DNA of 33,940 bases from JANRIC01 sp033765345 (lineage in GTDB: Bacteria > Bacteroidota > Bacteroidia > Cytophagales > Microscillaceae). This document shows positions 6,712 through 15,234 of the stretch, piece after piece. How positions within the stretch are numbered: the stretch's first letter is position 1; each line of letters starts with the position of its first letter. Location of the stretch: assembly GCA_033765345.1 (NCBI GenBank), contig JANRIC010000238.1:1-33940 (forward strand), written 5' to 3'. The notes below the pieces were generated by a model. That model made no database searches, was not told the DNA's origin, and saw nothing but the letters and a program-made list of their open reading frames with translations. The translations under genes and the position numbers were made by a program.

Positions 6712-8406
6712 ATGAACTCCAGACCCAAGTCTTCTTTGCTATTGTTGGCTGTACTGATACTTATTGTGAACCACGCTCTGTTTTATCGCTGCGCCAACCG
6801 AATGGCACCCACTGGCGGGCCGAAAGATAGCATCCCACCCCTGGTTATCAAAGCCATACCTCCTCATCAAAGCCTAAACTACAAAGGCAATATCATTGTC
6901 CTCGAATTTAATGAATGGATCAAAGAAAAAGATTTTAATGAGGAACTACTCATCACACCACCCAACAAAGACTTTACGCATAAAGTCTCCAAAACACGTA
7001 TTGAAATCAATTTCCTAAAACCACTTTTAGAAAACACAACCTATAGTCTGAATTTCAGAGCCGCCATCGTAGACATCACCGAAGGAAATGTGGCACGTTG
7101 GGATACCATCCAACAAGAAGGACTCAAGCTGGCTTTTAGTACCGGAAATCACATTGATTCTATGCGGGTATCGGGTAAAGTAGTGAGTGCCCTGACTAAT
7201 CAGCCCCTGAAAGAAATACTCGTATCTCTTTACAAAACAGATGATACCCTGCGTATTGACAAACACACCCCTTATTATTTTACACGCACCGATGAAGCTG
7301 GCTATTTTCAGATTGATAATATCAAGGATGGTTCTTATGAAATTTTTGCCATCAAAGACTATACAGAAAACCTAATTTATGAAGAAACCGAAAACGAAAG
7401 TATCGGTTTTATAGCCGATACTTTGACTTTTGGAGATACGCTTTCTCATATCCACGACCTGGTGATCAAACTCAACAAAGAAGATTTTACACCACCCAGT
7501 GAAGTAAGATCGGGAAGTCTCGGCGAAGTCTATGAAATTGATCTCAGTAAGGGTTTGATTGATTTTGAGCTAACTACCTTAGACTCTACCCAAAATAACC
7601 TGATCGCTGCCAATCTGGTGGGCAAAGGGCAGCAAATCCGCGTATATAACCTACAAAATGTATTTGATACCATTCCCGCGCTATTATATATGCTTGATTC
7701 TCTCGGAAATAGTGCCGAGCAAGACATTAAAATCCTTTTTAAAGAAGCTGGCAAAAAACAAAAAATTACCCGCCTTCCCTTCAATTTTGAGGTAAACCCT
7801 TCCACGGGCAAAGAACTGGAAGAAGACCTCAAAATCACAATCCGATTCAGCAAACCAGTAAGTTCTTATGATTTTGATAAAATTAAATATATCCTGGATG
7901 AAGACAGCACTACCCTTGCCCCTTTACTCCGAATAGACAGCACTCAAGAATATCAATGGGATACAAAATTTACACAACTAAGTATCGATAAAAAACTTCC
8001 CTTCAAGAATAACATACAGCTTTTATTCGATTCCACAGCATTTATGAGCATACAACAGGATAGTAGTGGTTTCTTGAATAAAAAACTTACTAAAAAAGAC
8101 CCCTCCAACTTCGGTACCATCAGTGGTGAGGTGAAAACCGAAATCCCGCATTTTGTCCTACAACTCATTGATGATAAAAACAATCTGATCGCAGAAAAAC
8201 TAAACGTCAAAAAATTTGAATTCGCCTATCTTCCCGCAGGCACTTATTCCATCCGAGTCATCATTGATAGCAACCAAAATGGGCGTTGGGATAGCTCAAA
8301 CTACGCCCAGAGAACCCCTCCCGAAGAAATCCTGTTTTTTAGCCTACCTAACGAAGGAAAATTGCGCGAAAGATGGGACATCCAAAACGCTGTAATTGAA
8401 TTTTGA
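6712..8406 (+). CDS. Ig-like (Big_5-type) domain lipoprotein
   Basis: This 564-residue protein is probably anchored in the envelope. The N-terminus has a hydrophobic segment and Cys27 followed by ANRMAPTGGPKDSIPP, the typical start of a widespread Bacteroidota Ig-like lipoprotein. A Big_5-like domain covers roughly residues 40-135 (NIIVLEFNEWI; TTYSLNFRAAIVD). A carboxypeptidase-regulatory or Cna-B-like beta domain follows at about 150-230 (SGKVVSALTNQPLKEILVSL; GYFQIDNIKDGSYEIFAIKD). A second Ig-like domain lies near 345-440. A final Cna-B-like domain (LPAGTYSIRVIIDSNQNGRW) lies near the C-terminus. The function is unknown; gene-essentiality or gliding links are not evident here. It is the last gene before the candidate replication origin. 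Confidence 0.8.
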   Translation: MNSRPKSSLLLLAVLILIVNHALFYRCANRMAPTGGPKDSIPPLVIKAIPPHQSLNYKGNIIVLEFNEWIKEKDFNEELLITPPNKDFTHKVSKTRIEINFLKPLLENTTYSLNFRAAIVDITEGNVARWDTIQQEGLKLAFSTGNHIDSMRVSGKVVSALTNQPLKEILVSLYKTDDTLRIDKHTPYYFTRTDEAGYFQIDNIKDGSYEIFAIKDYTENLIYEETENESIGFIADTLTFGDTLSHIHDLVIKLNKEDFTPPSEVRSGSLGEVYEIDLSKGLIDFELTTLDSTQNNLIAANLVGKGQQIRVYNLQNVFDTIPALLYMLDSLGNSAEQDIKILFKEAGKKQKITRLPFNFEVNPSTGKELEEDLKITIRFSKPVSSYDFDKIKYILDEDSTTLAPLLRIDSTQEYQWDTKFTQLSIDKKLPFKNNIQLLFDSTAFMSIQQDSSGFLNKKLTKKDPSNFGTISGEVKTEIPHFVLQLIDDKNNLIAEKLNVKKFEFAYLPAGTYSIRVIIDSNQNGRWDSSNYAQRTPPEEILFFSLPNEGKLRERWDIQNAVIEF

Positions 8407-8493
8407 CCCTCCGAAAAAATAGATTCTTGCATATTTTATTACATCTATTCTACAACAAAAAAAATTTTATGTCTTGAAGCCTTCCTCTCAAAA

Positions 8494-8996
8494 TGTGGAT
8501 AAAAATGTGGATAAACCATGAATTTATCCACATTTTATTTTCTTTCTTTGTGGATAAATCAACTTTGGCATAGGGTATCTAAAAATCAGTTTTCCACAAT
8601 CACTTACAATAGCTGTGGATAAGTGCTTTTTAAGCGTGGATAAATCATCCTTTTACCCACACCGCATGTGGATAACTGTAACCTTTTCGTGGATAAAAAC
8701 GAAGCATGTGCATAACTTCATTTTAAGCCACAATTTATACACATATTTATCCACCAAAATCAACTGTTTATCCACGCTTAGGAAATTAACAAGCCTCCTC
8801 AAAATACCGAACCTTCTAGGGTGCTTTTTTAAATATCCATGTGTAAATCAAACCATTAATCTGCTAAACTCATTTAGCAAAAACCTCTTAAATCCGAATA
8901 TTACGAAATTATCAAACATTATCCACAGCATGATGATTATGATGATTTATTTATTAAATATATATAATTCATGTTAAGAGTGTATTAATTTTTGGT
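8494..8996. other. oriC: Candidate chromosomal replication origin (oriC): DnaA-box cluster plus AT-rich tract
   Basis: The stretch 8407-9250 has no credible gene. It carries seven perfect DnaA boxes (TTATCCACA): minus strand at 8494, 8506, 8549, 8614 and 8667; plus strand at 8524 and 8919. Three more fit TTWTNCACA: 8590 (TTTTCCACA), 8707 (TTATGCACA, minus) and 8735 (TTATACACA). Four have one mismatch at the last base: 8635 and 8688 (minus), 8747 and 8768 (plus). Directly after the box at 8919-8927 comes a triplet-like run (ATGATGATTATGATGATT) and then a very AT-rich tract at 8944-8970 (TTTATTTATTAAATATATAT), a plausible unwinding element. dnaA itself is not in the window, which is common in Bacteroidota. 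An isolated cluster of this density is unlikely by chance. Confidence 0.85.
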
Positions 8997-9250
8997 TATT
9001 TCCCAGAATTATCCATATCTTAGAATAAACTCATAAAGCCGAAAAAAATCATATTTGTTTTATCCGGAAATAAATCCGAATTTTAGAAACCAATCACTCA
9101 AAATGAAGTATTAACAATACAAGTTTGAAGAAAAATTGGCGAATATCTTAAATATTGTGCTTTTTACTTTCCATAAAACGTTGATTTTCAAAATTTTATG
9201 AGTATTTTCAGCAATTATCCCCGAATTTTTAGTGCGAAGATTAGTTGTAT

Positions 9251-11083
9251 ATGAAAAAAATATTAAAACAAACCCGGCTATTTTTTCTTTTGGTGTTCAT
9301 CGCAGGATTAAGCACCTACCCAAGCTTTGCCCAGGATAAGGACGTGGAGTTGGCCGATGAATATTTCCAACAACAAGAATACGACAAAGCTGTAGTACTC
9401 TATGAAAAAGCCTCGCGGAATAGCCGAAATATACCGTTTATCTATAAAAATTATTTCCAGACTTTGCTTTATCTCAAAGATTATAAAGAAGCTGAAAAAC
9501 TCGTAAACAGACAGATTAAGCAGGAAGTTGAAAATCCTACCTACCGAATTGACCTGGCTTATCTCCAAGAAATTCAGGGACGCATAGAAAAAGCCGATAA
9601 GCTCTACGAAGAAATTATCGAAGAATTTAAAAAAAACGAACGTGCCCCCATCCTGGCAGCCGAGCATTTTATTAGACTTGATAAAGCCGATTTAGCAAAA
9701 AATATGCTCCTTAGTGCCCGAAAAGCAGGCCGCGAAAAATCTGCCTTCGCCATCGAACTGGCCGATGTCTACGAAATGCTGGGCGAACAAAATGCTATGA
9801 TCGATGAATACATCTCCTATGCCCTTGTAGAAAGAAGTAATATCGAATTTGTCAAAAGTGCTTTACAAGATAGAATCTCCAAACCAGAAGATTTTGAAGC
9901 CCTCGAAAAAGTACTCATCGACAGGGTACAAAAAGATGATAATGAAATAACTTATAACGAATTGTTGCTCTGGCTTTACCTCCAGCAAAAACGCTTCTAC
10001 AGGGCATTTATTCAGGCAAAAGCACTCGACAAACGCTATCGCCTGGAAGGAACTGAACTCCTTGAGATCGGAAACATCAGTATGAAAAACAAAGACTACA
10101 AAAGTGCTCAAACAATTTTTGAATACATCATCGAGACCTATCCCAAAAGTGCCAATTATCCCATAGCCCGCAACAATTATATCAAAGCCAAAGAAGAAGT
10201 GATTAAAAATACCTTCCCCCTTGTAAATGACGATATTAATTCACTCATTCAAGATTATCAAAGCCTCATTGCAGAAGTAGGTAAAAATATCAAAACCTTT
10301 GATGCCCTGAGAAGTATCGCACTCTTATATGCTTTTTATCTCAATCAAAAAGACACAGCCATTGTTATACTCAATGAAGCCGTGGAAATCAGCAAAGGAC
10401 GCACCGACAATATTGCTCAATGCAAAATGGACCTAGGCGACATCTACCTCCTCAAATCCGAACCCTGGGAATCTACCTTGCTGTATTCACAAGTAGAAAA
10501 ACTTAAAAAAGACCATCCTCTGGGCTATGAAGCCAAACTCAAAAATGCCAAACTCTCTTTTTATAAAGGAGAGTTTTCACTCGCCCAAGAACACCTCGAT
10601 ATCCTCAAAGAAGCTACTACCCGTGAAATCGCCAATGATGCCATGGATTTAAGCCTGCTTATTCAAGATCATCTGGTCTTTGATACCACAGGAGTTGCCC
10701 TAAAAGAGTTTGCCAAAATTGACCTCATGATCTTTCAACACCAAGACCAGGAAGCCCTCCAAGCACTGCAAAAAATGACTCGAGATTATCCCAATGACGA
10801 GCTCATTGACGAAGTACTCTGGACCAAAGCCAACCTTCTCCTCAAAGTCGGCAAAACAGAAGAAGCTCTTAAAGATTTAGAAAAAATCGTAGCCGAATTT
10901 TCAGATGGAATCCTGGGAGATGATGCATATTTCCTCACCGGTAAGATTTATGAGGAAATCTTGCAGGATAAAGAAAAAGCTATGAATATTTATAAAGATC
11001 ATCTTGTAAAGTATCCCGGAAGTATTTATACAGCAGAAGCACGAAAAAGATTTAGAATTTTAAGAGGAGATTTTATAAATTAA
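9251..11083 (+). CDS. Secreted tetratricopeptide-repeat protein
   Basis: This protein has about 610 residues and a clear signal peptide (MKKILKQTRLFFLLVFIAGL, then STYPSFAQ-DKD), so it is exported to the periplasm. The rest is helical with TPR units. The first is around DVELADEYFQQQEYDKAVVL; later ones include KDYKSAQTIFEYIIETYPKS and EEALKDLEKIVAEF...GDDAYFLTGKIYEE near the C-terminus. TPR arrays act as protein-binding scaffolds, and the partner is unknown. The frame is open from a TTG at 9245, but the ATG at 9251 gives a standard signal peptide (Met-Lys-Lys) and is preferred. It lies between the candidate origin and the polysaccharide cluster, apparently as a single gene. Confidence 0.85.
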   Translation: MKKILKQTRLFFLLVFIAGLSTYPSFAQDKDVELADEYFQQQEYDKAVVLYEKASRNSRNIPFIYKNYFQTLLYLKDYKEAEKLVNRQIKQEVENPTYRIDLAYLQEIQGRIEKADKLYEEIIEEFKKNERAPILAAEHFIRLDKADLAKNMLLSARKAGREKSAFAIELADVYEMLGEQNAMIDEYISYALVERSNIEFVKSALQDRISKPEDFEALEKVLIDRVQKDDNEITYNELLLWLYLQQKRFYRAFIQAKALDKRYRLEGTELLEIGNISMKNKDYKSAQTIFEYIIETYPKSANYPIARNNYIKAKEEVIKNTFPLVNDDINSLIQDYQSLIAEVGKNIKTFDALRSIALLYAFYLNQKDTAIVILNEAVEISKGRTDNIAQCKMDLGDIYLLKSEPWESTLLYSQVEKLKKDHPLGYEAKLKNAKLSFYKGEFSLAQEHLDILKEATTREIANDAMDLSLLIQDHLVFDTTGVALKEFAKIDLMIFQHQDQEALQALQKMTRDYPNDELIDEVLWTKANLLLKVGKTEEALKDLEKIVAEFSDGILGDDAYFLTGKIYEEILQDKEKAMNIYKDHLVKYPGSIYTAEARKRFRILRGDFIN

Positions 11084-11224
11084 TCTGTTTTTATAAACAT
11101 TATTAAAAAAAATCAGTAAGAATAAAAAGTATTAAATACCCGAGCCTTACAACGCATTTTTATTTTTAAAAGGCACAAACTAAACATTCTTCTTAGGGTT
11201 AAGTTCAATTCAATTATACTACCG

Positions 11225-11271
11225 GCATAAATGAGCTTGATTTTCTCATCTTTCAAAAACTCAATTTATGC
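11225..11271. repeat. Inverted repeat upstream of gmd
   Basis: GCATAAATGAG (11225-11235) pairs with CTCAATTTATGC (11260-11271), with one extra base in the right arm and a 24-base loop. It lies 40 bases before the gmd start, in a 228-base spacer. It could be a regulatory hairpin in the cluster's leader. No T-tract follows. Confidence 0.4.
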
Positions 11272-11311
11272 TTAATTAATGTTTATTTCAAACTTTTAAA
11301 AGTCGTATACT

Positions 11312-12427
11312 ATGTCAAAAGTAGCACTAATTACGGGTATCACCGGACAAGATGGAGCTTATCTGGCTGAATTTCTACTGAAAAAAGGGTACACCGTCCA
11401 CGGTATCAAACGAAGAAGCTCGTTATTTAATACTGAAAGAATTGATGATCTTTACCAAGATCCGCATGAACTCAATCTGCGTTTTATCTTACACTACGGA
11501 GATTTGACCGACTCTACCAATATCATCCGAATTATTCAGGAAGTACAACCCGATGAAATCTATAACCTCGGCGCAATGTCGCACGTAAAGGTGAGCTTTG
11601 ATACACCTGAATATACCGCCAATGTGGATGCATTAGGTACGCTCCGAATTCTGGAAGCGGTTCGTTTGCTGAATCTCACCGAAAAAACTAAAATCTATCA
11701 GGCCTCTACTTCTGAACTATACGGCCTGGTGCAGGAAGTACCTCAGTCTGAGACAACTCCTTTTTACCCTCGCTCTCCCTATGCCGTTGCCAAACTTTAT
11801 GGCTATTGGATTACGGTCAACTATCGCGAAGCTTATAATATGTATGCTTGCAATGGTATTCTGTTTAACCACGAAAGCCCACTCCGCGGTGAAACCTTCG
11901 TGACCCGTAAAATCACCCGCGCTGTTTCCAGAATTGCACTTGGACTTCAGGATGGACTTTATCTGGGTAATATGGATGCCAAACGCGACTGGGGGCACGC
12001 CAAAGATTATGTTGAAGCCATGTATTTGATTCTACAACAAGACCAACCCGAAGATTTTGTGATCGCTACCGGTGTTACTACCACAGTACGTGATTTCGTA
12101 AGAATGGCCTTCTTAGAAGCAGGCATCGAGGTTGAGTTTACCGGAGAAGGTGTAAAAGAAACAGCCGTAGTGGTAGCTTGTCATAACCCCGAATATCAGG
12201 TAGAAATCGGCAAAACTGTAGTCTCAGTAGATGAGCGTTATTTCAGACCTACCGAAGTAGAATTGCTGATCGGAGACCCAACCAAAGCGCAACAAAAGCT
12301 GGGATGGATGCCAAAATACGATCTGCCTATGTTGGTGAAAGATATGGTCGCTGCCGATCTAAACCTCTTCAAAAGAGATGAATATTTACGCAAAGGCGGT
12401 CACAAAATTATGAACTACCACGAATAA
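11312..12427 (+). CDS. gmd: GDP-mannose 4,6-dehydratase
   Basis: This 371-residue cytoplasmic enzyme of the short-chain dehydrogenase fold converts GDP-D-mannose to GDP-4-keto-6-deoxy-D-mannose, the first step to GDP-L-fucose. The NADP-binding glycine motif is at the N-terminus (TGITGQDGAYLAEFLL, residues 8-23). RRSSLFNTERIDDLY, typical of Gmd, follows. The catalytic Thr/Ser-Glu is in STSELYG and the Tyr-x3-Lys in SPYAVAKLYGYW (about residues 154-165). NHESPLRGETFVTRKITRA is a highly conserved Gmd stretch. The length is normal. It is paired with fcl 141 bases downstream, across a large hairpin, and opens the polysaccharide cluster. Confidence 0.97.
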   Translation: MSKVALITGITGQDGAYLAEFLLKKGYTVHGIKRRSSLFNTERIDDLYQDPHELNLRFILHYGDLTDSTNIIRIIQEVQPDEIYNLGAMSHVKVSFDTPEYTANVDALGTLRILEAVRLLNLTEKTKIYQASTSELYGLVQEVPQSETTPFYPRSPYAVAKLYGYWITVNYREAYNMYACNGILFNHESPLRGETFVTRKITRAVSRIALGLQDGLYLGNMDAKRDWGHAKDYVEAMYLILQQDQPEDFVIATGVTTTVRDFVRMAFLEAGIEVEFTGEGVKETAVVVACHNPEYQVEIGKTVVSVDERYFRPTEVELLIGDPTKAQQKLGWMPKYDLPMLVKDMVAADLNLFKRDEYLRKGGHKIMNYHE

Positions 12428-12449
12428 TTTTTATAATTAATTAAGACCA

Positions 12450-12550
12450 ATATCCAATAAAAAAGTGTTTTTTTGTCTAATTTCATCCAACCCAAAAGTT
12501 TTGCTTTAATAGGGTTAAAGTATGAATGACAAACGAACACTTTTGGATAT
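12450..12550. repeat. 101-bp imperfect palindrome between gmd and fcl
   Basis: The left arm 12450-12477 (ATATCCAA, TAAAA, AAGTGTT, TT, TTTGTC) pairs with the right arm 12528-12550, whose complement reads ATATCCAAAAGTGTTCGTTTGTC. There is one 5-base insertion and two mismatches. An inner AACCC/GGGTT stem lies in the 50-base middle. It fills most of the 141-base spacer. It could be a small mobile element, an RNA processing site or a weak terminator. Confidence 0.6.
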
Positions 12551-12568
12551 TCTCGTAAATCTACAATC

Positions 12569-13501
12569 ATGGAAAAAGACAGCAAAATATATGTAGCCGG
12601 TCATCGAGGAATGGTGGGTTCCGGCATTGTACGAAAACTAGAAGCAGAAGGCTATCACAATATTGTCACACGTACCTCCAAAGACCTTGATTTGAGAAAT
12701 CAGGCGGCCGTTGCAGATTTTTTTGCCGAAGAAAAACCGAACTATGTGTTCCTGGCTGCCGCCAAAGTAGGTGGAATCCTGGCAAATAATACGTATCGTG
12801 CTGAATTTTTGTACGAGAATCTGATGATTCAAAATAATGTCATCCATCAATCATATTTGCACGGCGTAAAAAAATTGATGTTTCTTGGTTCTTCTTGTAT
12901 CTATCCCAAATTAGCGCCCCAACCTCTCAAAGAAGATTATCTCCTACAGGGATTTCTGGAGCCAACCAATGAGCCTTATGCCATTGCAAAAATCTCCGGA
13001 ATCAAAATGTGTGAAGCTTACAGAGATCAGTATGGCTGTAATTTTATATCCGTAATGCCTACCAATCTCTACGGTGAGAACGATAATTATGATCTCAAAA
13101 ACTCTCACGTGCTTCCTGCCCTGATGCGTAAATTTGTAGAGGCCAAACAGGAAAATAAACCCACTGTAGAAATCTGGGGCACTGGTAACCCTTTACGTGA
13201 ATTCCTAAATGTGGATGATCTGGCAGATGCCTGTTATTTTTTGATGCAAAATTATAATGAAAAGCAGTTTTTAAACGTAGGCACAGGAACAGACATCAGC
13301 ATCAAAGACCTGGCTTTGCTGGTCAAAGAATTGGTAGGGTATGAAGGTGAGCTTCAGTTTGATACCACCAAACCTGATGGTACTCCCCGCAAACTGATGG
13401 ATGTCAGTCGTTTAAAAGAAATGGGTTGGGAGCCCAAAATCAGTCTGAGAGATGGCATATCTAAAATTTTGAAAGAAAAATTCCAATTAGAAACTGTTTA
13501 A
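12569..13501 (+). CDS. fcl: GDP-L-fucose synthase (GDP-4-keto-6-deoxymannose 3,5-epimerase/4-reductase)
   Basis: This 310-residue short-chain dehydrogenase-fold enzyme carries out the second and third steps to GDP-L-fucose, using NADPH. The nucleotide-binding motif is AGHRGMVGSGIVRKL (residues 10-24). LAAAKVGGILANNTYRAEFL and GSSCIYPKLAPQPL are hallmarks of the family; the latter holds the catalytic Ser and Cys. The Tyr-x3-Lys pair is in EPYAIAKISGIKMCE (about residues 136-150). The length is normal. It follows gmd in the same direction, so the cluster can make fucose for export-polymer synthesis. Its alternative gene name is wcaG. Confidence 0.96.
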   Translation: MEKDSKIYVAGHRGMVGSGIVRKLEAEGYHNIVTRTSKDLDLRNQAAVADFFAEEKPNYVFLAAAKVGGILANNTYRAEFLYENLMIQNNVIHQSYLHGVKKLMFLGSSCIYPKLAPQPLKEDYLLQGFLEPTNEPYAIAKISGIKMCEAYRDQYGCNFISVMPTNLYGENDNYDLKNSHVLPALMRKFVEAKQENKPTVEIWGTGNPLREFLNVDDLADACYFLMQNYNEKQFLNVGTGTDISIKDLALLVKELVGYEGELQFDTTKPDGTPRKLMDVSRLKEMGWEPKISLRDGISKILKEKFQLETV

Positions 13502-13516
13502 TAGGATAATTATTAC

Positions 13517-13578
13517 ATTGCTGAGTTATTAGATTGTATTATGAATTAATTTTTAGATATAATCTTTAACTTAGCAAT
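13517..13578. repeat. Imperfect hairpin between fcl and rmlA
   Basis: The left arm 13517-13539 (ATTGCTGAGTT, ATTAGATTGTAT) pairs with 13557-13578, whose complement reads ATTGCTAAGTT, AAAGATTATAT. A 17-base AT loop separates them. It sits in the 97-base spacer and ends about 20 bases before the rmlA ATG. It could influence read-through or translation of rmlA. Confidence 0.5.
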
Positions 13579-13598
13579 TGAAATAATTTTTTAAACCT

Positions 13599-14462
13599 AT
13601 GAAAGGAATTATTCTAGCGGGGGGCTCAGGCACCCGACTTTATCCCATTACAGTTTCTATCAGTAAACAACTGGTACCGGTTTATGATAAACCGATGATT
13701 TATTATCCCTTATCTATCCTGATGCAGGCAGGAATTCGCGAGATTTTAATCATTACTACCCCACGTGACAGCAATCTGTTTAAACAATTGCTGGGAAGTG
13801 GCGCACAACTAGGCTGCACTTTTAGCTATGCCATTCAACCCAAACCCGAAGGATTAGCACAGGCTTTTCTGATTGGAGATGAATTTATAGGCAATGACAA
13901 AGCTGCATTGATTCTGGGAGATAATATTTTTTATGGCTCCGGTCTGCAAAATACTTTACAAAAATTGACTGACCCTGATGGTGGAGTAGTTTTTGCCTAC
14001 CATGTGTCCGATCCGCAACGTTACGGAGTTGTAGAGTTTGACAAAGATCAAAAAGCCATTTCTATTGAGGAAAAACCCGCTAAACCAAAATCCAATTATG
14101 CTGTTCCCGGTTTGTATTTTTATGACAACCAAGTACTTGAAATTGTAAAAGCACTTAAACCCTCCCCCAGAGGTGAGCTAGAAATCACTGATGTCAATAA
14201 AGCTTATCTGGAAATGGGCAAACTCAACGTAGGTATCATGGACCGAGGTACCGCATGGCTTGATACAGGTACTTTTGTATCTTTGATGCAAGCTGGGCAG
14301 TTTGTGCAAGTCATCGAGGAGCGGCAAGGCCTTAAAATAGGTTGTATTGAAGAGATCGCCTATAAAATGGGTTATATCTCTGCCGAAAAGCTCGAGCAAA
14401 TCGCTCAACCTCTCATGAAAAGTGGCTACGGCGAATATCTCATGGGTTTGCTAGATGACTAA
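13599..14462 (+). CDS. rmlA: Glucose-1-phosphate thymidylyltransferase
   Basis: This 287-residue enzyme makes dTDP-glucose from dTTP and glucose-1-phosphate, the entry step to dTDP-L-rhamnose and other deoxysugars. The nucleotidyltransferase signature is at the start (LAGGSGTRLYPITVSISKQL, residues 6-25, then VPVYDKPMIYYPL). LILGDNIFYGSGL carries the metal-binding Asp. EKPAKPKSNYAVPGLYFYD and RGELEITDVN are typical of RmlA; AWLDTGTF is near the C-terminus. The length is standard. rmlC follows, but rmlB and rmlD are missing from this window and must lie elsewhere if rhamnose is made. Confidence 0.96.
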   Translation: MKGIILAGGSGTRLYPITVSISKQLVPVYDKPMIYYPLSILMQAGIREILIITTPRDSNLFKQLLGSGAQLGCTFSYAIQPKPEGLAQAFLIGDEFIGNDKAALILGDNIFYGSGLQNTLQKLTDPDGGVVFAYHVSDPQRYGVVEFDKDQKAISIEEKPAKPKSNYAVPGLYFYDNQVLEIVKALKPSPRGELEITDVNKAYLEMGKLNVGIMDRGTAWLDTGTFVSLMQAGQFVQVIEERQGLKIGCIEEIAYKMGYISAEKLEQIAQPLMKSGYGEYLMGLLDD

Positions 14463-14463
14463 A

Positions 14464-14588
14464 GGGAGTCAGGAATTAGGTGTCGGGTGATGGGAGTCAG
14501 GAATCAGGTGTTGGGAGACTGGGGTCGGGTGACAGGTGAATGACCCCCGACACCTCACTGCTGACTCCTGACACCCCATTCCTGACTC
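14464..14588. repeat. GC-rich repeat spacer with G-runs and a long hairpin between rmlA and rmlC
   Basis: The sequence is much richer in GC than its neighbours. It contains repeated variants of GGGAGTCAGGAATCAGGTGT on the plus strand and their complement on the right half. GAGTCAGGAAT (14466-14476) pairs exactly with ATTCCTGACTC (14578-14588), enclosing further GGTGTCGGG/CCCGACACC pairing. The left half has GGG, GGG, GGGG and GGG runs that could form a G-quadruplex. It could be a dispersed REP-like element or a transcription-slowing hairpin. Confidence 0.75.
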
Positions 14589-14625
14589 GTTAAAAAAGAA
14601 TATTTATTTAAAACTATAATAAACA

Positions 14626-15177
14626 ATGCCATTTATTCAGGGAAATCTTGCCGGACTTTGGATTTTTGAGCCGAGAGTATTTGAAGATGAGCGCGGATAT
14701 TTTTTCGAGAGTTATAATCATAAGGTTTTTGTAGAGGCAACCGGTTTTGAGGGTTTCTTCGTACAGGATAATCATTCCCTATCCAAATTTGGAGTCATGC
14801 GGGGGATACATTTCCAAAAGCCGCCTCATGCCCAATCCAAACTGGTGCGGGTATTGAGAGGTACGGTGCTGGATGTAGCCGTAGACCTTCGCCAAGGTTC
14901 GCTCACGTTTGGGAAGTACCAGGCCATAGAGCTTTCGGCTGAGAATAAAAAACAGTTTTTTATTCCGGTAGGTTTTGGGCATGCTTTTGTAGTGCTGAGT
15001 CAGGAAGCAGAGGTACTTTATAAATGTGATAATTATTATGCTCCGGGATACGAAGGGGGGATTATTTATGATGATCCCGATGTTGGTATTGAATGGTCTA
15101 TTAATCCTAAAGAAATGATTGTATCCGGAAAGGATCAGGGGCTGGGTATGTTGAGTGAAAGTACAGGTATTTTTTGA
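14626..15177 (+). CDS. rmlC: dTDP-4-dehydrorhamnose 3,5-epimerase
   Basis: This 183-residue cupin enzyme epimerises C3 and C5 of dTDP-4-keto-6-deoxyglucose on the way to dTDP-L-rhamnose. Family marks are FEDERGYFFESY near residues 19-30, FVQDNHSLSKFGVMRGIHFQ with the catalytic His62, LRGTVLDVAVDLRQGSLTFG, and IPVGFGHAFVVLS. A Tyr-rich stretch (YYAPGYEGGI) before DDPDVGIEW supplies the second catalytic region. The length is normal. It is separated from rmlA by a GC-rich hairpin spacer and followed by a 348-base gap holding repeat copy B. The function is secure, but the rest of the rhamnose pathway is not visible here. Confidence 0.95.
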   Translation: MPFIQGNLAGLWIFEPRVFEDERGYFFESYNHKVFVEATGFEGFFVQDNHSLSKFGVMRGIHFQKPPHAQSKLVRVLRGTVLDVAVDLRQGSLTFGKYQAIELSAENKKQFFIPVGFGHAFVVLSQEAEVLYKCDNYYAPGYEGGIIYDDPDVGIEWSINPKEMIVSGKDQGLGMLSESTGIF

Positions 15178-15234
15178 ATCTTTACACACATACTTTATTA
15201 TACTCGATACATTTGGTTTTAAATAAAATAAAAC

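Noticed and set aside
8615..8977. Open frame of 120 codons on the plus strand in the 8407-9250 gap
   Set aside because: It is made of DnaA boxes and AT-rich DNA, has no recognisable protein features and no plausible leader; the candidate origin explains the sequence better.
9245..9250. TTG start for the TPR protein, two codons upstream of the ATG
   Set aside because: The ATG at 9251 gives a typical Met-Lys-Lys signal peptide; the TTG start would add only Met-Tyr.
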